Shown: piece after piece, positions 27,901-39,430 of the stretch
Layout: each line of letters starts with the position of its first letter
How positions within the stretch are numbered: the stretch's first letter is position 1
From: Gordionus sp. m RMFG-2023
Lineage: Eukaryota; Nematomorpha; Gordioida; Chordodea; Parachordodidae
DNA: 64,000 nt
Assembly: GCF_954871325.1 (NCBI RefSeq)
Contig: NC_088775.1
Coordinates: forward strand, 92,995,997 to 93,059,996
Direction: 5' to 3'
Made by a program: the position numbers and the translations under genes
The notes under the pieces: model-generated
Told to the model about the DNA's origin: nothing
Database searches by the model: none
Seen by the model: only the letters and a program-made list of their open reading frames with translations

Positions 27901-30900
27901 GTTTTTCCCTATCTATCTCCTCAACATTATATGGATCTATGTCATAATCTTCATCATCCTTAAATATAATTAAGTACAAAATATATAGTATATGATTTAT
28001 AATTGGTTTATTATGCCCCACAAGCTTGTATTGCTTTTCTACCATACATCAGCTCAAAGGGCGTGAATTTCGAAGATTCATGATCATATGTGTTATAGGC
28101 AAATAATATGCCAGGCAGGGCATCTGTCCAAGTCAATTGATCATCTTTAATACACTTTAGAAAGTGTTGTTTGCAAGATGCAAGACATACATAATATTGC
28201 CATAGGCAATATAAATTTAGCCCAGCTTAAGCAGCAGAGGGATTACAGTACCCGCAATACTGGGAAAAATACTCCCTATAAAATCAATGATAAGGTGCTT
28301 ATCTGGAACAGCCGTCGAGCTGATAGGAAGGGTGGAAAAATGACACGGCCTTGGCTGGGTCCTTTTACGATAGTTGGGATCGACAAAAGTAAAAATTAGG
28401 ATTTTTAACAACAAAATATTTATAATATTTAGGCGATGTAGAGCTAATAAGTGCTAGTGGGAAATAGGTAAAAACCCGACCAAATATTTGTAACATAAAA
28501 CATTATGTTACAAGAAAAGGTTTAGTTTATGAATAAATTAATTTTATATTTATATATTTATCAAGATGACACAATTAAAGCAGGACAGAGGGAAGAAGGA
28601 CGAAAGTATTGCTGGATCTTATAAAACCAAGATGTGATATAGAGGTTTTATCAAAGGAAATCGATTGTACATTATATCATATGGGGTCAAATGGTACGGG
28701 CTAGATGTTATAATAATAAGGATATAATTTTGGGAAAGAGGGATAGTAATAGAAAATTTTAGGAAAAAAATTAAATCGTATAAAATTTGAAAATGGAACG
28801 GAGGGTATTCGTCACCATGATCAAACAAAAATTAGAGTAGAATAATTTATACATAGAGGGGGGGGGGAGATGTATATTTATTTTTGCATTTTTTTTAAAG
28901 ATTTGATGGCAAACGTATCATACATTCATTTAAAGACACGTATCATGAAGAATGTGATATTACCAATTAATTATTATCCATTGTCGATAAGGTGGGAGGA
29001 TAAAGGGAGGCAACGAATGCCACAAGGATAACGTGGGAGAAACTGATGGAGGATGAAAAGGAAGAAGAATGTATTTTGTCGAATCGATTTGATATAAAGC
29101 GGATGCGACAATGTTTTCGTTGTAGAAAGTGGGGACATTTAAAAATTCAGTGTCAAGGAAGGAAAAGAATACGAAGGATTAAAACAGTAGTAGCTTCTAA
29201 AGAATTTCAATTTGACAAGTATCCTTTAGATGTCAAAATGTTTCTCCCACGTTTTCCCTGTGTTTCCATTCATTCGTTGCCTCCATTTATCCTCCCACTT
29301 TATCGACAATGGATAATAATTAATTGGTAATATCACATTTTTCATGATACGTGTCTTTAAATGAATGTATGGATACGTTTGCCATCAAATCTTTAAAAAA
29401 TGCAAAAATTAAAATGAAAGTAACGAAATACAAAAATTTCTATTAGAAAGAAATAACTTTCTTTCTTTCTGGTATAATATAATTTATCATCTACAATTCT
29501 TGAAGGCGGCTATGCACTTTCTAACAATGTTAGATTTATTAGCATTCATTGTAATTGTAAGCTCATTCAGGAAGTCACATATGTCGGTATTTTGTTGATG
29601 GGCTAAAAAAAAACATTTATAAATTATAAAAAAATATTATTTTATGTGGAAAGGTTTTCAATTTGACGACAGAGCTTCATTCAAAATCTGACGTTTTGAA
29701 TTTCGAGACAATTTAAGCTATTAAGCGTATTGAAATATTTAAAATGGCTCCCAGTGTATTTTGAAGCGATAAAAATCAAATTCCTTAAAGTTTTTAAATG
29801 AAAACCATTCCCTTTTTTTGAAAAAAAAATGACACTAGTTTGAAAATAAACTGGGTTAGAAAAAATTAAGGCTGCACCGACATTCAATACCGGACCGGGT
29901 TTGAAGCACCGGAAAATATCGGATCGAATCGGATCGGTGAAAAATATGTGGATCGGCACAGCCCTAGAAAAAAATGAATGATATAATTTATTGAAATAAC
30001 ATTTTTTATATAATGATAAAGTTACCAGAAAATTATCGGAGCAAGATACTTTCTGCCACCCGAAACAAGGCCGAAAATTCGACTAGATTGCAGAGCGCCC
30101 TGGAATTCGATCCACCCAACCCTAAAACTCTCATCAAAATTCACAAGTGAGTAATCAAAATCTAGAAAAATGCTAACCGCTTATACACTTATTTTTGCTA
30201 CAATAATGATACATTTCTTTAGGCGACTCATAAACGGTCTCACCAATCATTACCGAACACAAATGCAATGGGAATCCATCCTCGAAACTGTGCGAGATTT
30301 GAGCCGAGCCCAAAGAGGGGACAAAAATTTTGATTCCACCCTCTCCGGAATGGATTCCGACTTTTACGCCTACGTCGACGCGTCGGCTCATAAACGCCCG
30401 ATCCAGGAGAGCGGCCATCGCGTAACCGGAATGGAAAGATGTCTCAACTTCCGCTTTTCTCGCGCCATAGGTTTCTTCTATCTTATCTTTTCATAAAATT
30501 TTAAGAACTCACTCAAGAAGTCGAAATTTTATTTAAAAAATCGAGAAATACAAATACGTTGGAAAATCGATGATTTTAAAATTTTGTCAAAAGAATAGAA
30601 GAAGAAAAAAAATACAATGGAATGAAAGAAGAGAAGAAAAGATAAGAACAGCTGTAGTATATATATATAATATTCATCACTGGCAATTGCCCAACTCTAA
30701 TCAGCCATTTTGGAATCTTAACGATCTGGCAATTGTTCGAAATAAAATTTTAAAATCCAAGGTCCAATGCGACCGATCGTGATACTGTCGAAGTTTTTTA
30801 GAAAATTATATCAATTTTCAAATACTGACAGAAGATTGGCAGTTTAATTTCTTGTTTCGTTGTTGTAAAAGACTTGCTTCGTGTCAAGAAATTAAATATG

Positions 30901-33900
30901 CCAACATAAATCCATCGTTGTATAACTTTCTTTCATATTCTCCTTTTTTCTTCATAGATAATATTGTACATTATCCTATTATTATAGCGCTTTACTATAT
31001 CTATTCCATATGACATATAATAATATCTAGAATGTCGATGCATTCAGTAAAAGTGTACGTCAATGAAAAACAGCTGGGGACGCCATTTTGGTTACCCAAT
31101 TCATTATTAAAAATATTGAACGAGAGGCCAATTTATTTGCTATGTCCGAACGCAAACTTTATTAAAGAATTTGCCTGATAATCGAGGTAACAAGGAGCAT
31201 ATTATATGGGTTTCAAAATGGCGGCTCCAGCTGATTTGCATTCAACCGACGCTTTCAAACGCATTATTACGAATGCTGATCGGAAAGAGTATGAATAAAT
31301 CATTTTTGTATTATTAAATTTATTTATTTTTACAGTAACGCTCGTTAGACTGTACGTGAGGCCCTGTATCTACAAGCTGCTGGCGGTTAGCTTTTGTCTC
31401 TTATCGTTGGCCCTAATCTGGTCCGAGCTGTTTATGTTCAAGCGAAACTTTCCCATCTTGTCCATTTTCGCCATCTTTTTCCGGTTGGCCAAGACTCATC
31501 TTCATAATTATGTCCTCGTGGAGGTATTATATATTACAACGGGAATATTTTAAGAATCGAAAAAAAAAAAGAAATGACGGTCATTTTATAAAAATTCTTA
31601 TATTTATTTTTTTTTAAACGCGCAAAATATAAAAGGTGGTGTCCATATCGACCCTGACCTATCTTTCCCTCTGCGCCTATTTCACCATTTTCAAGCTCAG
31701 AATCTTCGATCTTTATTGCCTGCTACCGAATCATCACACCGACGAATACAGCCTGCTCTTTGCCGGAATGTAAGATTTTTGGCATCTTTATTTTATTCTA
31801 TTTATTTTTCTCTATTGATGGAAAAACCCTTTAAAAAAAAATACTTTGAAGAATGCTTTTTTGAAATTTTTTTTTCAACGCATTAGTAGACCAACTTCAG
31901 TAATCAAAATGGAAGCGTTTTCTCGCCTTTGCGTTATATCTTCAAAGCCCTTATGTTCATTGTCGAGAAAATGCTGATTTTTAGGATAAGAGAGTTATTT
32001 CTATGACAGGAACGACAATTTTCGAAGATTAAATCACTAAAAACTCGATATTTCTGCAAACTGGAATCGTATTCCTGCACATGTAGAAGTCCCTTCCTCC
32101 TCACGTGTCTCGAACAATTTTGTTATGTAGTTTTTTTTGGGGGGGTTAATATTTTAAATAATGTATAAATATGGGAAATCGAATTAGTTTAAAATGGATT
32201 TGAAATCACGGGATTAAAATCTTTGATATTCAATGGTAATTAGTGATCTGCATCGGGCCAACCCGAAATTTTTTTTAAAAAAAAATAACCGAGCCCGAAT
32301 ATATTTAAGTATAGAATTTAATTTTTATAATCACTCAAAATAAAAGACTCGTGTTATATGGCATCTAGTTCCTATAAATAAAATCAAATATTTTTATTTT
32401 ACATTAAATTTAGAAATATTTAAAATAATTTTCCAAGACCCGACCCGGCCCGAACCCGATTTTCGAGTACGGGCCGGGTCGACTTTTGCTGGTCTCTAAT
32501 ATCTACCCAAGGGAGGGAATACAATTCGACAAATTAATAGATTCCAGAATATTCCACTATACATATGTATATATATATATATTATATACACATTTTTTGA
32601 TGTCGACGATAAACTTACTATAACGTAAATTATTTGGTTTTTTTTAAAAAAATGAATTTATTAGGCTTTTGTCTCGGCTAACCTCTCCTCTCTGCCTAAA
32701 CTTCTTGAGTCTGATCCACATGGACCAAGGTTACGCGGTATCCAGTACCATCGATAACATGAAAGGTCCCGATGACGGTCAGCCGATTGACACAGCTTTC
32801 ATTCAAGTAACATTTCGATTAACTAACCTCTCGCATTTTTTTTTTGACCAACAGATGATAAGTCTCGTATAACAATCGATATTTTTTTTTATTATTATGG
32901 CTACGCGGCGTTTATAAGCTCGCGCCTTTACGTAATACATCGCGTGGCTGTCATGGTAACCTAAAATTTATATGCGCCATTAATGAAGGTTATTTTTTTA
33001 ATTTTTATAGCGAATAATGGCGATTTCAAATATTTGGTTTTAAAATATCCGGCCCGGCCGGCCCGGATATTTTTTTAGAAAATAATTTTCATGCCCGGCC
33101 CGGGTATATTATTTTACTTTCTTACGCCACTTACTCGCCAAAATATGAGCGTTTAAAGGGCGAGAAAAATGACACCTTCATCATTAATTTTTCGAATATC
33201 TCGAGGATAGAGTTAGAGCAATAATTTGAATTTTATTATAATAGCTTAGTAATAGATCTTCAATATGACATATAAATAAATGTGGTAGAAACCCGATTAA
33301 AACCGGAAACCGGAAGTACAAAAACTGTAGTGTTATTCGGGAATGATTATTATATTTTTGACGAACCTTTGAATAAAAAAAAAGGGAAATTTGATTACCA
33401 AGCAAAACAAAAAAAGAATTTACTTATACCATAAAATTCTTATAGATCGCGAAGGCCAAAAGACACCAAAGCAAATAACTAAGGAAAAAATTGTCGGTCT
33501 GATTAAGTGTTAAGGAAAATAAGAGCTAATAAAAAAGATACAAGTGAAGTATCTGTTAACAACTCTGGAAAATTCTTTATATACATGAAGAAGTTATAAT
33601 TGAATCGCGCTTAATTAGGTTAGTGTTGTAAGATTACCTATCTTTGACCCTCTCTATTGTGTCTTAGAGTCCAGCTTTTAGCCTAAAAAATTCAATAAAG
33701 CTTCCAAGTTGAGTCTCATCTTGGAAGATTGATTAGAATATTTCTGGATAAAAATATAACTACACTGTTTTAATAGTTGACTGAAGACGGATAGTTTAAC
33801 GACACCTAAATTAGTTTGAGTAATTGGTAAATTTATTTTTACTCGTTATGCTGAGTTCGATTTCGGTTTAGTTAACAAATAAATAAAATGATGGCAATCT

Positions 33901-36900
33901 TATTTCCCGTAAAATGTAAAATTAAGTTAGTTTATATGGGAGATAACATTATGTTTGCTGAGTTTGTAATGAATAAGGTAATTTATATAACTAGGAGATA
34001 ACATATGTTTGCTGAGTTTGTAATGAATAAGGTAATTTATATAACTAGGAGATAACATTATATTTGCTGAGTTTGTAATGAATAAGGTAATTAATTTATA
34101 TAACTAGGAGATAACATATGTTTGCTGAGTTTGTAATGAATAATGTAATTTATATAACTAGGAGTTAACATATGTTTACTAAGTTTGTAATGAATAAGGT
34201 AATTTATATAACTAGGAGATAACATATGTTTGCTGAGTTTGTAATGAATAAGGTAATTTATGTAACTAGGAGATAACATATGTTTACTAAGTTTGTAATG
34301 AATAAGGTAATTTATGTAACTAGGAGATAACATATGTTTGCTAAGTTTGTAATGAATAAGGTAATATATATATATAACTAGCCTAGTATTAGTATTCTCT
34401 CGTTTAAAATTATAATATTTATTACACGTATGTGAGGTGAACGGGAATCGGTTAATTTCTTTTATTTTGGGGTTCACTTTATTCTATTTTTTTTTAACGA
34501 GATAAATATGTTTTTTTTAAACTTGATTTTCCACTTTTTGGGTTGTCTTATATTACGACACAAAACAAATTTTTTCCAAACAAAAAAAAACTGACTTTAT
34601 TTTTCGAAAATCTTCTATATTTCCAAACTAAGGACCAAATACACCTTCCCCTCAAAAAAAATTGGACTCCTCTCCCTCCTCATCCGACAAAATGTACTCT
34701 TTTCTTTCTTTCTTTCTTTCAGAGAAGAGAAGAAAAGAGAAGAGAAGAGAAGAGAACTTTCTTTCTTTCTTTTTGTCGGATGAGGAGAGAGAGGAGGAGT
34801 CCAATTTTTTTTGAGGAAAAGGTGTAATATTTGGTCCTTAGTTTGGCCAAATTTATTACTCTATCAATTAAATGTTAGTGTAATTAATTATAGAAAATCG
34901 TTGTAGTAGATGTAATTGTTAATTTATTTATTTTTTAAAATTTGTCGATTATTAACGAGGTGATTATTGAATTGTTTATTTGTAAAAAAAATTTGTTTAT
35001 TATTATTTTGTGACTATTATAATTATTAAAGATTTTTGAAAAATAAAAAGTCAGTTTTTTTTTTGTTTGGAAAAAGTTTGTTTTGTGTCGTAATATAAGA
35101 AAACCCAAAAAGTGGAAATTCAAGTTAAAAAAATACATATTTATTTAGATAAAAAAAAATAGAATAAAGTGAACCCCAAAATAAAAGAAAGTAACCGATT
35201 CCCATTTACCTCACTACCATACCTGGCATAAACGTTAATAAAATTATTTTTATATAAATACGCCTGCGCAGTTCTCTCGAAAAATTTGCTTTTAAAAAAA
35301 ATGAGCTATATTTTAATTGGTTCAAAAAATAAAATCAGGTGATGGGACGATTGAACCTAATACCATTCATAGGTCAGGGCTTTAACGTCTACTTCCCTAT
35401 GCTCATCTTCGTGCTCTGCTTAGCCAACTATTTCGACCTCATACAAAAATTAGGTATATTGCAATTTCTAATCCATATATACAGAGGAAGTAAGAAAACG
35501 CACTAAAGAAAGCGTCAAATAATTTTTAACATAATTGTAGGACGCGTTTCCCCAATTTTAAATATCTGAATCCAAAACTTGTAACCGGGATTCGTTAGAA
35601 CATGCCCCATTTCAAAAAATGTATTTTGGGGTTAGATGGGTTGTTCCATAAATCTGTCACTATTTTTTTCGAATTTATGAACCCAATTTCGAAATCGGAT
35701 GAAGGTATAAGGGGGCATTTACAAGAATATTTAAGAATCGGATGGACAGGAATAGGTCTAATTAGACACCTCTAAATTGATTGACAGAAAGTGACGAATT
35801 ATTATATATCGAATTCCCTTTTTTTGTTGTAAATGAACAGGTAGGTCGGTCGGTTATAATAAACTGACTACCGGGGATTTCAATAGATACTACGCTCTTT
35901 CCAACCTTAAAACCCGCGTGGAAAACGGCACCATTCAAAATGGCGGTAAATACAATATCGGGAAGAACAGTGGCGATAACACCGCTGCCTTAGATGACGA
36001 CGATGTAGACGGCAAAGATATGGGAGCGAGGATTGGTGCCATGGTCGAGGAAGGAAAATTGCTCCTTAAAAGAGGTTCCATTTTTTTAATATATATAAGT
36101 ATATTTCGTACTCACTAGATACCTTCATAAAAGACCTTCATTCTCCTCGCATTCAATGAATATTTAATATAGATGGGATTTTATCGGTTACGTTATTTGT
36201 AAATCGTCATAAAAGGAACTTTTAAGGAGGCATTAGGCTTTTTGCCATCTGAGTTTGAACCTAAAGAACTTTTACGTAAGTGTTAACAGAAACGGTAGTT
36301 CTTTTTCTCTTAAAGCTTTGAACATGTTAAATCCCAGAATTACGATCTTTGGAAAATTTATAATAAAGGGGGGGGGGGGGTATCCGTTCCACCACAAAAC
36401 AAATGAGCTCAAGACCAATCCGAGAAGATCCTAAATTGTTTCTGATATAAAATATGAGGGACCTAGGTTTTGGATGATGGTAGATTCGATCTATTCGTTA
36501 TCGCCAACCGTCCGACCCGATATTTTAGCCGAAAAAAAATTGCACCGACCCTGAAGATTTCGCTTATAGATGGCAGGAAGTCTTGTTTTGGATAAAATAT
36601 TGGGTAAGTCCGTTTAACAACACTAAATACTACTCTTTGTTGTTGGTTTCGAAAGTGAAATTTCTGACAGATAGATTGAGCCGTCGATTAGAAAGTGTGG
36701 AAATGATGTAAACAGCATCCTATTTATAGATGTGAGCCGAATCCCAAGGCCGCTAGATTTGGATGATAAGGAGCGAAAGATGCTTAAGTCTAATTCCAAG
36801 ACAACGCGGAAGAAAATGTTAACGGATTCTGAAAGTTCCTTGGTTTGTTCGTGATTTACGAATATTGATGAGTAAGTTTGGACGCACTCTAAAATAGATT

Positions 36901-38052
36901 GAAGCGTCGTATGGCTATTTTTTTTTTTAGAAAGTAATGGTTTTTAAGACTGATAAAAGAATATGAGAACCCATTTAAGAAGAAGTCGACAGCATCTGGG
37001 CCTCCTGGAAATTCTAGACGCGAGTTAAGGCGGCATCATTTGAATGGGATACCAGTGTTAATGGAGTGTTAGAACAAATTTATCGATGTTCAGTACCGGA
37101 TCGGGTTTTTTTTGCTAAAGGTCCTCGATTATTTTAAAAGAAACGGGGAACGAAATTATCTGCCGTTGATGAAGGCAGAATATTGAGGCAGTGGGAACTA
37201 AGCATTCTTGTTCCAATCCATTTAAATGTTAGAATCATGATTTATGTTTGTCATTGAATGCGCTAACTTTCAAATATAATTCTTTGCGTCGACTTGGGTG
37301 CCGACTGTGTGCTTTAAAATCATTAGCTGGCCTTTACTAGGCGGAAAAATTTAAAGACGCAATATGAATGCTTCTTAAGGGAATGGAAATATGATCACGA
37401 GTAAATCGTAAATAGGGCTTAAAGGCAGTACCTCTATAAAATATTTAATCTACTTATTTTTTGAAATCCATTATTTTCCTCGGGATATTTATCTTATTTT
37501 GATAATTTATTTATTTTAGAATTCAGAAACCGGTATTTAGTGACCCACGATTACAAGGACCTAACTGGCAACAAGAGCGCGGATCGTAAAAGCAAGAATC
37601 ATCTGTTGAGCACCGAAATCCTGAGGAAAAAATATGGTGGCATTTCGACTAACCGAGAAGAAGACGGTAATTACGAGAATTATTCGGATACGTTTACCGA
37701 CAGAAACTCGATCATCGCCCGCCCGAACGGGGAGAATAGTTTTTATAGCAACGTTCCGTTGTATTCGTCGAGGGAAGATTTGCTGCCTAAGGCTTCTCAG
37801 CCATCCCTGTATCGTCGACTCAAGGATACTATTCTGGAGAGCGGCAATGCCGACAAATTGAAAGGAATGTTGTCCTCTAATTTTTCCGCTTTCAAGAACA
37901 AGTTTGCCAATCCGGCGGAAAGAGCCAATTTCGGCCACAATAACCGCGACAGTGCCGACACGCCGAATAGTTCGAATAGCGCCGATAACGCCGCGAATAG
38001 CAGTAAATTAAGGTTCAAAGTCGCCCCAAAAAATATTTTTCAAGACATATAA
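15955..38052 (+). CDS. LMBR1 domain-containing protein 2 (LMBRD2), 13 exons
   Basis: This is a multi-pass membrane protein of the LMBR1-like family; human LMBRD2 has been linked to beta-adrenergic receptor signalling. Exons: 15955-16128, 16237-16589, 22013-22180, 23509-23734, 25109-25183, 30022-30146, 30223-30470, 31336-31523, 31636-31769, 32665-32806, 35339-35453, 35841-36074, 37520-38052. All joins are GT-AG and keep phase, giving 904 codons without a stop; human LMBRD2 is about 695. Family landmarks run in order: an N-terminal helix then TLLAWYFSF and ILPLDVS (1-58), CEKPW and WRIVYWASQVLTW (about 150-176), NTWGLILLVLLLGYGL (about 240-255), a cytosolic loop with PKTLIKIHK and RTQMQW, RPCIYKLLAV, DEYSLLFAGMLLSRLT and SPLCLNFLSLIHMD, then VEEGKLLLK and a terminal NIFQDI. 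The extra length is mostly a hydrophilic, Ser/Asn-rich tail after residue 730. The start is the first ATG and aligns with the family N-terminus. A possible poly(A) signal ATTAAA lies at 38162. No clear promoter. The weakest join is the GTTATA donor of exon 5. Confidence 0.93.
16747..17560. mobile_element. hAT-like element in LMBRD2 intron 2, ends TAGTGAAGGTCA
   Basis: The left end TAGTGAAGGTCACGGTCC and the right end (ATCAGACCC, TTGACCTTCACTA) are inverted. The flanking 8-mers TAACAGAC (16739-16746) and TAACAGGC (17561-17568) look like a target duplication with one change. GGTCCGGAC and GGTCTGGACC words lie inside both ends. The 0.8-kb interior encodes nothing. Related GGTCCGGACCACGGTCC sequence lies at 43245-43335. 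Confidence 0.75.
17820..19480. repeat. Inverted duplication with a decayed ORF in each arm (LMBRD2 intron 2)
   Basis: Two arms of about 0.65 kb, 17820-18520 and 18850-19480, are diverged reverse complements. Shared words include TTATTGAAAAGATTCTTTT and its complement and AAACTTTTATATATTTTTAT. The inner end of each arm encodes related peptides: on the minus strand ANRGMGVMPMNTAP from about 18500, on the plus strand ANREMGVIPTNTAH near 19040-19080. A further minus-strand piece reads DMSQERWKKFLLIQV. I do not recognise the family. A transposon with long inverted repeats is the simplest reading. Confidence 0.55.
20025..20722. mobile_element. MITE with GGCTGTGC ends and CCGATCCGATCC repeats
   Basis: TAAGGCTGTGCCGATCCG at the left mirrors TCTGCACAGCCCTAA at the right; the flanking TAA/TTA fits a 3-base TWA target. 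CCGATCCGAAATTGGTTCAAA is repeated three times near the left end, and GGTCCGATCCGATCCGAT lies near the right. The interior is AT-rich and non-coding. A 95-base relative lies at 29870-29964. It sits in LMBRD2 intron 2. Confidence 0.75.
20981..21623. mobile_element. MITE with GGGGTGTACC ends (LMBRD2 intron 2)
   Basis: TTAGGGGTGTACCGATACC on the left and ATCGGTTACATCCCTAA on the right are inverted and flanked by TTA/TAA. Subterminal GATCCGATAT-type words resemble the 20025 element, so the two may be sister families. No coding content; the 67-residue frames on both strands in the centre are overlapping artefacts. Confidence 0.65.
25880..26008. mobile_element. Short palindromic MITE (LMBRD2 intron 5)
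   Basis: GTTACTTTTGAAAATAACTG and CTAGTTATGTTTCAAAAGTA with the outer AATGATGT/ACATCACT form an inverted pair around an AT-rich centre, about 130 bases in all. Internal TAACTAGTTAC palindromes add further pairing. Confidence 0.6.
26290..28585 (-). mobile_element. Ty3/gypsy-derived fossil with integrase end and OTU-like protease, partly duplicated in inverse (LMBRD2 intron 5)
   Basis: Read on the minus strand, 28150-27650 gives the end of a gypsy-type integrase (FAYNTYDHESSKFTPFELMYG, then KINDKVLIWNSRR and WLGPFTIVG). Below it, 27640-26300 holds short coding blocks separated by apparent short introns. They end in an OTU-like cysteine protease: IIGDGNCLFR, with the catalytic Asp and Cys context, near 26715-26765, and YGTGVEIVAMATMLQTN and KWAYY near 26400-26510. 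OTU domains are known beside pol in some animal elements. The interval 27478-27890 is repeated as a nearly identical inverted copy at 28165-28585, so the integrase end occurs on both strands. The element lacks LTRs and reverse transcriptase and is a partial, broken copy. The close match of the two arms suggests a recent duplication. Confidence 0.7.
28885..29410. mobile_element. Inverted-repeat element carrying a CCHC zinc-knuckle frame (LMBRD2 intron 5)
   Basis: Arms 28885-29015 and 29276-29408 are inverted copies (AAAGATTTGATGGCAAACGT, CATTTAAAGACACGTATCAT, GTGATATTACCAATTAAT). Between them a plus-strand frame from 29046 encodes a CX2CX4HX4C zinc knuckle, CFRCRKWGHLKIQC, after an acidic start. 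Such knuckles are typical of nucleocapsid and LINE ORF1 proteins. The frame runs into the right arm, so its end is not native. The element looks like a miniature transposon that captured or kept a knuckle fragment. Confidence 0.55.
29870..29964. mobile_element. 95-base MITE, GGCTGTGC family
   Basis: TTAAGGCTGCACCGACAT and GGATCGGCACAGCCCTAG are inverted ends; between them lie ATATCGGATCG-type words. It is a short relative of the element at 20025-20722, just upstream of LMBRD2 exon 6. Confidence 0.7.
31071..31233. mobile_element. 163-base MITE, CAGCTGGGGACGCCATTTTG family (LMBRD2 intron 7)
   Basis: CAGCTGGGGACGCCATTTTG at the left and AAAATGGCGGCTCCAGCTG at the right are inverted. The interior (CGAGAGGCCAATTTATTTGC, TTTGCCTGATAATCGAGGTA) matches the reverse complement of 41600-41720, so this and the 41538-41761 element are one family. 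Confidence 0.75.
32240..32499. mobile_element. 260-base MITE, TTAGAGATC family with GC-rich ends (LMBRD2 intron 9)
   Basis: TTAGTGATCTGCATCGGGCC and TTTTGCTGGTCTCTAA are inverted ends. CGACCCGGCCCGAACCCG and ACGGGCCGGGTCG lie inside. It is the short version of the element at 4790-5865. Confidence 0.7.
32985..33115. mobile_element. Fragment of the GC-rich CCGGGCCGGGCC MITE family (LMBRD2 intron 10)
   Basis: ATGGCGATTTCAAATATTTG, then ATATCCGGCCCGGCCGGCCC and GCCCGGCCCGGGTAT. The same order appears inverted at 40625-40690. Ends are not clear. Confidence 0.5.
33930..34368. repeat. 54-base tandem repeat (LMBRD2 intron 10)
   Basis: About eight copies of a unit with GATAACATATGTTTGCTGAG, TTTGTAATGAATAAGGTAAT and TTATATAACTAGGA. 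The length varies slightly (52-58). The minus-strand frame with repeated SKHMLSPSYIN arises from the repeat and is not a gene. Confidence 0.93.
34430..35215. mobile_element. Nested foldback element with purine/pyrimidine hairpin (LMBRD2 intron 10)
   Basis: Outer arms 34430-34600 and 35030-35215 are inverted (ACGGGAATCGGTTAATTTC; TTGGGGTTCACTTTATTCTA; GACACAAAACAAATTTTTTC). Inside is a second inverted repeat at 34620-34710 and 34770-34850 (AAGGACCAAATACACCTTCC; TCCTCATCCGACAAAATG) whose tips are a TTTC run and an AGAGA run near 34700-34775. No protein is encoded. Confidence 0.75.
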
Positions 38053-39430
38053 AAAAGAAAGAAGAAGAGGTGCGTTTAATTTAACGCAAAACGCAAAATT
38101 TTGCGTAATTATGATTTTTTATATAAATTGTAAATAATAACTTATATGACGTACGCCACTCATTAAACTATACAACTGAATTCATAATTTTTTTTATGCG
38201 GAAAGTAGCTGAAAAAACCCTCAATTATGTAAACCTCCCATTTTTCCTCTCCTCTTTTTTTTTTCTCCACGCAAAATGTATATTTTAATCTAGTCTCTGC
38301 AATATTTTTTTTTTTTTAATCCTCTAGGAAAAACATGTATTTATTTAATTTATATAATGCTTCTTTAAACAAAAAATTAACTTATAAATTTAGATAATAT
38401 AATATATATTTAATATAAAAATGTATAATTATTTATAATTTTTTTATTTATTTTTCCCATATTTTATAATCTCGTATTATTTGTATCTTAACATGAGCCC
38501 TGTCTCCTGGTGTCAAATTCATTTGCTCTTTATTATATACTTTTAACATTAATTACAGTGTTGTTGATGATTTGATGAAACATTTGTTGACTATTAAATT
38601 ATAAAAATATAATTAAAATAAAAAGAATTTTCAATAATGCTTTTCATTATCTATATTTTAATTTTGCAAACATAATTATTTATATAAATGGATGGGTTTT
38701 AATTTAATTGTCAACATGTGTTTCATTAAATCATCACACCACTTGTAGTAGACAATTTTTTATCATATTAATTTTCTTGTTTTAAAAAAAGAAAAAAAAC
38801 TTAAATTCTTGGAAATCTTATCTTAAATTTAAGTCAAGTTTTTTAAATTTCAAAAAAATTTCATTATCACGAGGGCCTGGCCTAAATAAAAACCGACTAA
38901 CTTTACTTTTCACTCTTTATTTTTTTACCATTTTTATTGTTTGTTTGTTTGCGTGTCATCATTATTAGCCAATATTTTGTTTTTCTTATTTCGAGTTAGT
39001 TGTGATAGAGTGACGTTACAAATATGATAGACGTTTCATAAAGTGACGGAAAGGTAATTCAACACTTCTTGACAGAAATGCTCGAGAAATGAGGCTATAG
39101 AATGCAAACTTTTAACGATATCCTCGTTTATTTATTGTAATATGTTTTTTAATTTTATTAATGATCATGTTTATCATATTATTATGTAAGTTTATATATA
39201 TATGATATTTTTTTCTTCGTAAAAAAAACGCCTTTGTTTTTATGTATATTTTGTAATATCGATGTTATTGTCCCAGGCTTATATTTCGATGAAGATACAT
39301 TATTAATATAACAAAAAAATAAAAATAAATTATATATATAAAGGAAAAGATAGAGAAGAATATTAGCTCGCTACTCATCATACATTTTGTTAAGAAGGCA
39401 TCATTTTGGGTCAATTGATAGAATATAATT
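38053..39430. other. LMBRD2 3' flank, gene-free
   Basis: AT-rich sequence after the LMBRD2 stop, with candidate poly(A) signals (ATTAAA at 38162) and no further coding content. Confidence 0.5.

Noticed and set aside
27641-28414. Two 65-residue frames containing PISSTAVPDKHLIIDFIG
   Set aside because: They are the opposite-strand shadows of the two inverted integrase fragments.
34091-34477. 128-residue minus-strand frame with SKHMLSPSYIN repeats
   Set aside because: A by-product of the 54-base tandem repeat, lying in an LMBRD2 intron.
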